From Firmicutes bacterium HGW-Firmicutes-1 (GTDB lineage Bacteria > Bacillota > Clostridia > Lachnospirales > Vallitaleaceae): a stretch of DNA of 64,000 bases. The notes under the pieces were generated by a model. The model did no database searches and was not told where the DNA came from. It saw only the letters and a list, made by a program, of their open reading frames with translations. Each line of letters starts with the position of its first letter. Positions within the stretch are counted from its first letter, which is position 1. Below are positions 62,904 to 64,000 of the stretch, one piece after another. The stretch is from NCBI GenBank assembly GCA_002841625.1, contig PHAG01000013.1:1-64000 (forward strand), in the 5' to 3' direction. The translations under genes were made by a program, and so were the position numbers.

Positions 62904-62982
62904 ACGTACACCTCCTTCGATAGAATTCGTTAGTACCATAATTATACAAAACCAATGTTACAGTTTCATTACAAACCCATAA

Positions 62983-64000
62983 CTATTTCCTAACACTTAC
63001 CATGGGAAAACTTAGAAAGAAGCAGGTTCCCTTTCCAAATATACTGGTGAAGGTTATTTGTCCTCCATGATATTCCATGATTTCTTTGGCAATTGAAAGT
63101 CCTAAGCCTGTACCTCCCATTTCCCTCGATCTAGCCTTATCAACGCGGTAAAATCTTTCAAATATTCTTGGCACGTCCTCTTCTGGGATTCCAAACCCTG
63201 TGTCTTGAATTTTAATGATTGCATAGTTTTCTTGTTCATATATATTTACATCTGTAGTGGAATCTTCCGGACTATACTTAACAGCATTCGAAATAATATT
63301 TTTAATAACCTGTTCAATTCTATTTGCATCACCAACCACCTTATATACAGCTTTGCTTGGATGATAATTCAACTTTTGACTCTTTTTATCAGCATGAATC
63401 TGGTATTTTTCTATACTTTCCTCTAACAACATATTGAGGTTAAGTTCTTCCATAATGAAGGTAGTTTGCTTGTTATCGAGCTTAGATAGGTCGAGTAAAT
63501 CCTGCACAAGTGCCGTCATCCTATCCCCTTCATAATTAATCACATTTAAAAAATTCATAGCAACGTCTTTTTCATTAAGCGCTCCATCTAATAGGGTTTC
63601 CGTATAACTTTTTATAGTAGTTAATGGCGTTCTTAGTTCGTGAGATACGTTTGCAACGAACTCTTTTTGCATTTCTTCTAGCTTTTTATGTTCTGTAATA
63701 TCTTGAATAACACAGATCATTCCAACCTGGGTTTCTGATTGACTCAAGAACTTAGCAAGACAAAGATTATAATAACGTGCGCCAACTTTAATGATATGTT
63801 GCACCGCATCATTCATTACCTTATTAAATATTGTTCTATAAGGCACTTCTGAATATTCAGAAAAAACATCTTTGTAGGTCTTTTGTGCTGTAATCTTTAA
63901 CATGTCAACAGAAGCAGGATTATAATGGGTTAGTACACCATCTTTATCAAAAACCAATATGCCATCGGTCATATGTGAAAATACAATTTCTAGCTTGTTT
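62983..64000 (-). CDS. walK: Sensor histidine kinase WalK, C-terminal part (continues beyond window)
   Basis: At least 339 residues, open into the window edge (NKLEIVFSHMTDGILVFDKDG precedes). PAS domain (to about 125), HisKA with FVANVSHELRTPLTTIK (phospho-His), HATPase with NAVKYSPE (N box), DTGFGIPEEDVPRIFERFYR, GGTGLGLSIAKEI (G box). Followed by yycH and yycI in the WalK-YycH-YycI order, so identified by context as the cell-wall stress kinase. HAMP and sensor are outside the window. Confidence 0.9.
   Translation of the reverse strand, partial: NKLEIVFSHMTDGILVFDKDGVLTHYNPASVDMLKITAQKTYKDVFSEYSEVPYRTIFNKVMNDAVQHIIKVGARYYNLCLAKFLSQSETQVGMICVIQDITEHKKLEEMQKEFVANVSHELRTPLTTIKSYTETLLDGALNEKDVAMNFLNVINYEGDRMTALVQDLLDLSKLDNKQTTFIMEELNLNMLLEESIEKYQIHADKKSQKLNYHPSKAVYKVVGDANRIEQVIKNIISNAVKYSPEDSTTDVNIYEQENYAIIKIQDTGFGIPEEDVPRIFERFYRVDKARSREMGGTGLGLSIAKEIMEYHGGQITFTSIFGKGTCFFLSFPMVSVRK

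Noticed and set aside
1-64000. tRNA and rRNA genes
   Set aside because: I saw no cloverleaf with conserved GGTTCRANYC arms and no rRNA segment in the window; a covariance search would be more sensitive.

Overview
The window is AT-rich and looks like a chromosomal segment of an anaerobic, Gram-positive, probably spore-forming member of the Clostridia. The reasons are strong AGGAGG-type ribosome sites with frequent TTG/GTG starts, a T-box leader in front of prolyl-tRNA synthetase, PBP/MurA/WalK-type cell-wall genes, S-layer homology domains and radical-SAM enzymes. I cannot name the species.

Left part (1-27.6 kb), ordinary chromosome. It holds a CBM48-like protein next to a radical SAM/SPASM enzyme, a LURP-one-like protein, proS with its T-box, a HAD hydrolase, an OmpR-type regulator, a MarR plus heterodimeric ABC exporter operon, a CHASE4/HD-GYP protein, an O-antigen-ligase-like protein, a CheY/CheX-like pair, a D,D-carboxypeptidase, two lipoproteins, a chemoreceptor, an internally deleted S41 peptidase, a pentapeptide-repeat protein, an SLH-anchored glycosidase-like protein and a DUF3795 protein.

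Middle part (about 27.7-57.36 kb), a composite integrated island. The right end lies in the 3' end of rlmH, where a large serine recombinase gene runs across the junction. A 17-bp core from the end of rlmH recurs in direct orientation near 36.48, 33.93, 31.12 and (degenerate) 27.67 kb. In three of these copies the core is followed by the same 22-codon tail, which I read as the displaced 3' end of recombinase genes. The arrangement parallels SCC elements of staphylococci, which also use rlmH and serine recombinases. The small left units carry a PBP1A, an endospore-appendage-like protein, a DUF421 protein, an AlbA_2/COG2865 regulator, an NhaC antiporter and decayed genes. The last unit (36.48-57.36 kb, about 20.9 kb) carries an eight-gene operon (CHAT protease-like protein, MazG-like pyrophosphohydrolase, dCMP-deaminase-like protein, double-domain ThyX-like protein, TPR protein, membrane-anchored phosphoribosyltransferase, two HIT proteins). 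It also holds plasmid/phage replication remnants, a small resolvase, several small orphan genes and a restriction-modification operon with two cytosine-5 methyltransferases. The eight-gene operon is my main candidate for an undescribed, probably defence- or nucleotide-linked, system.

Right part (57.3-64.0 kb), conserved chromosome: rlmH, a hemerythrin, murA and the end of the Wal operon (walK, an unknown exported protein, yycH, yycI), all but the hemerythrin on the minus strand. walK runs off the window.

Starts were chosen by ribosome-site spacing, so several differ from the longest open frame. All homology calls come from recognised motifs, with no database search.
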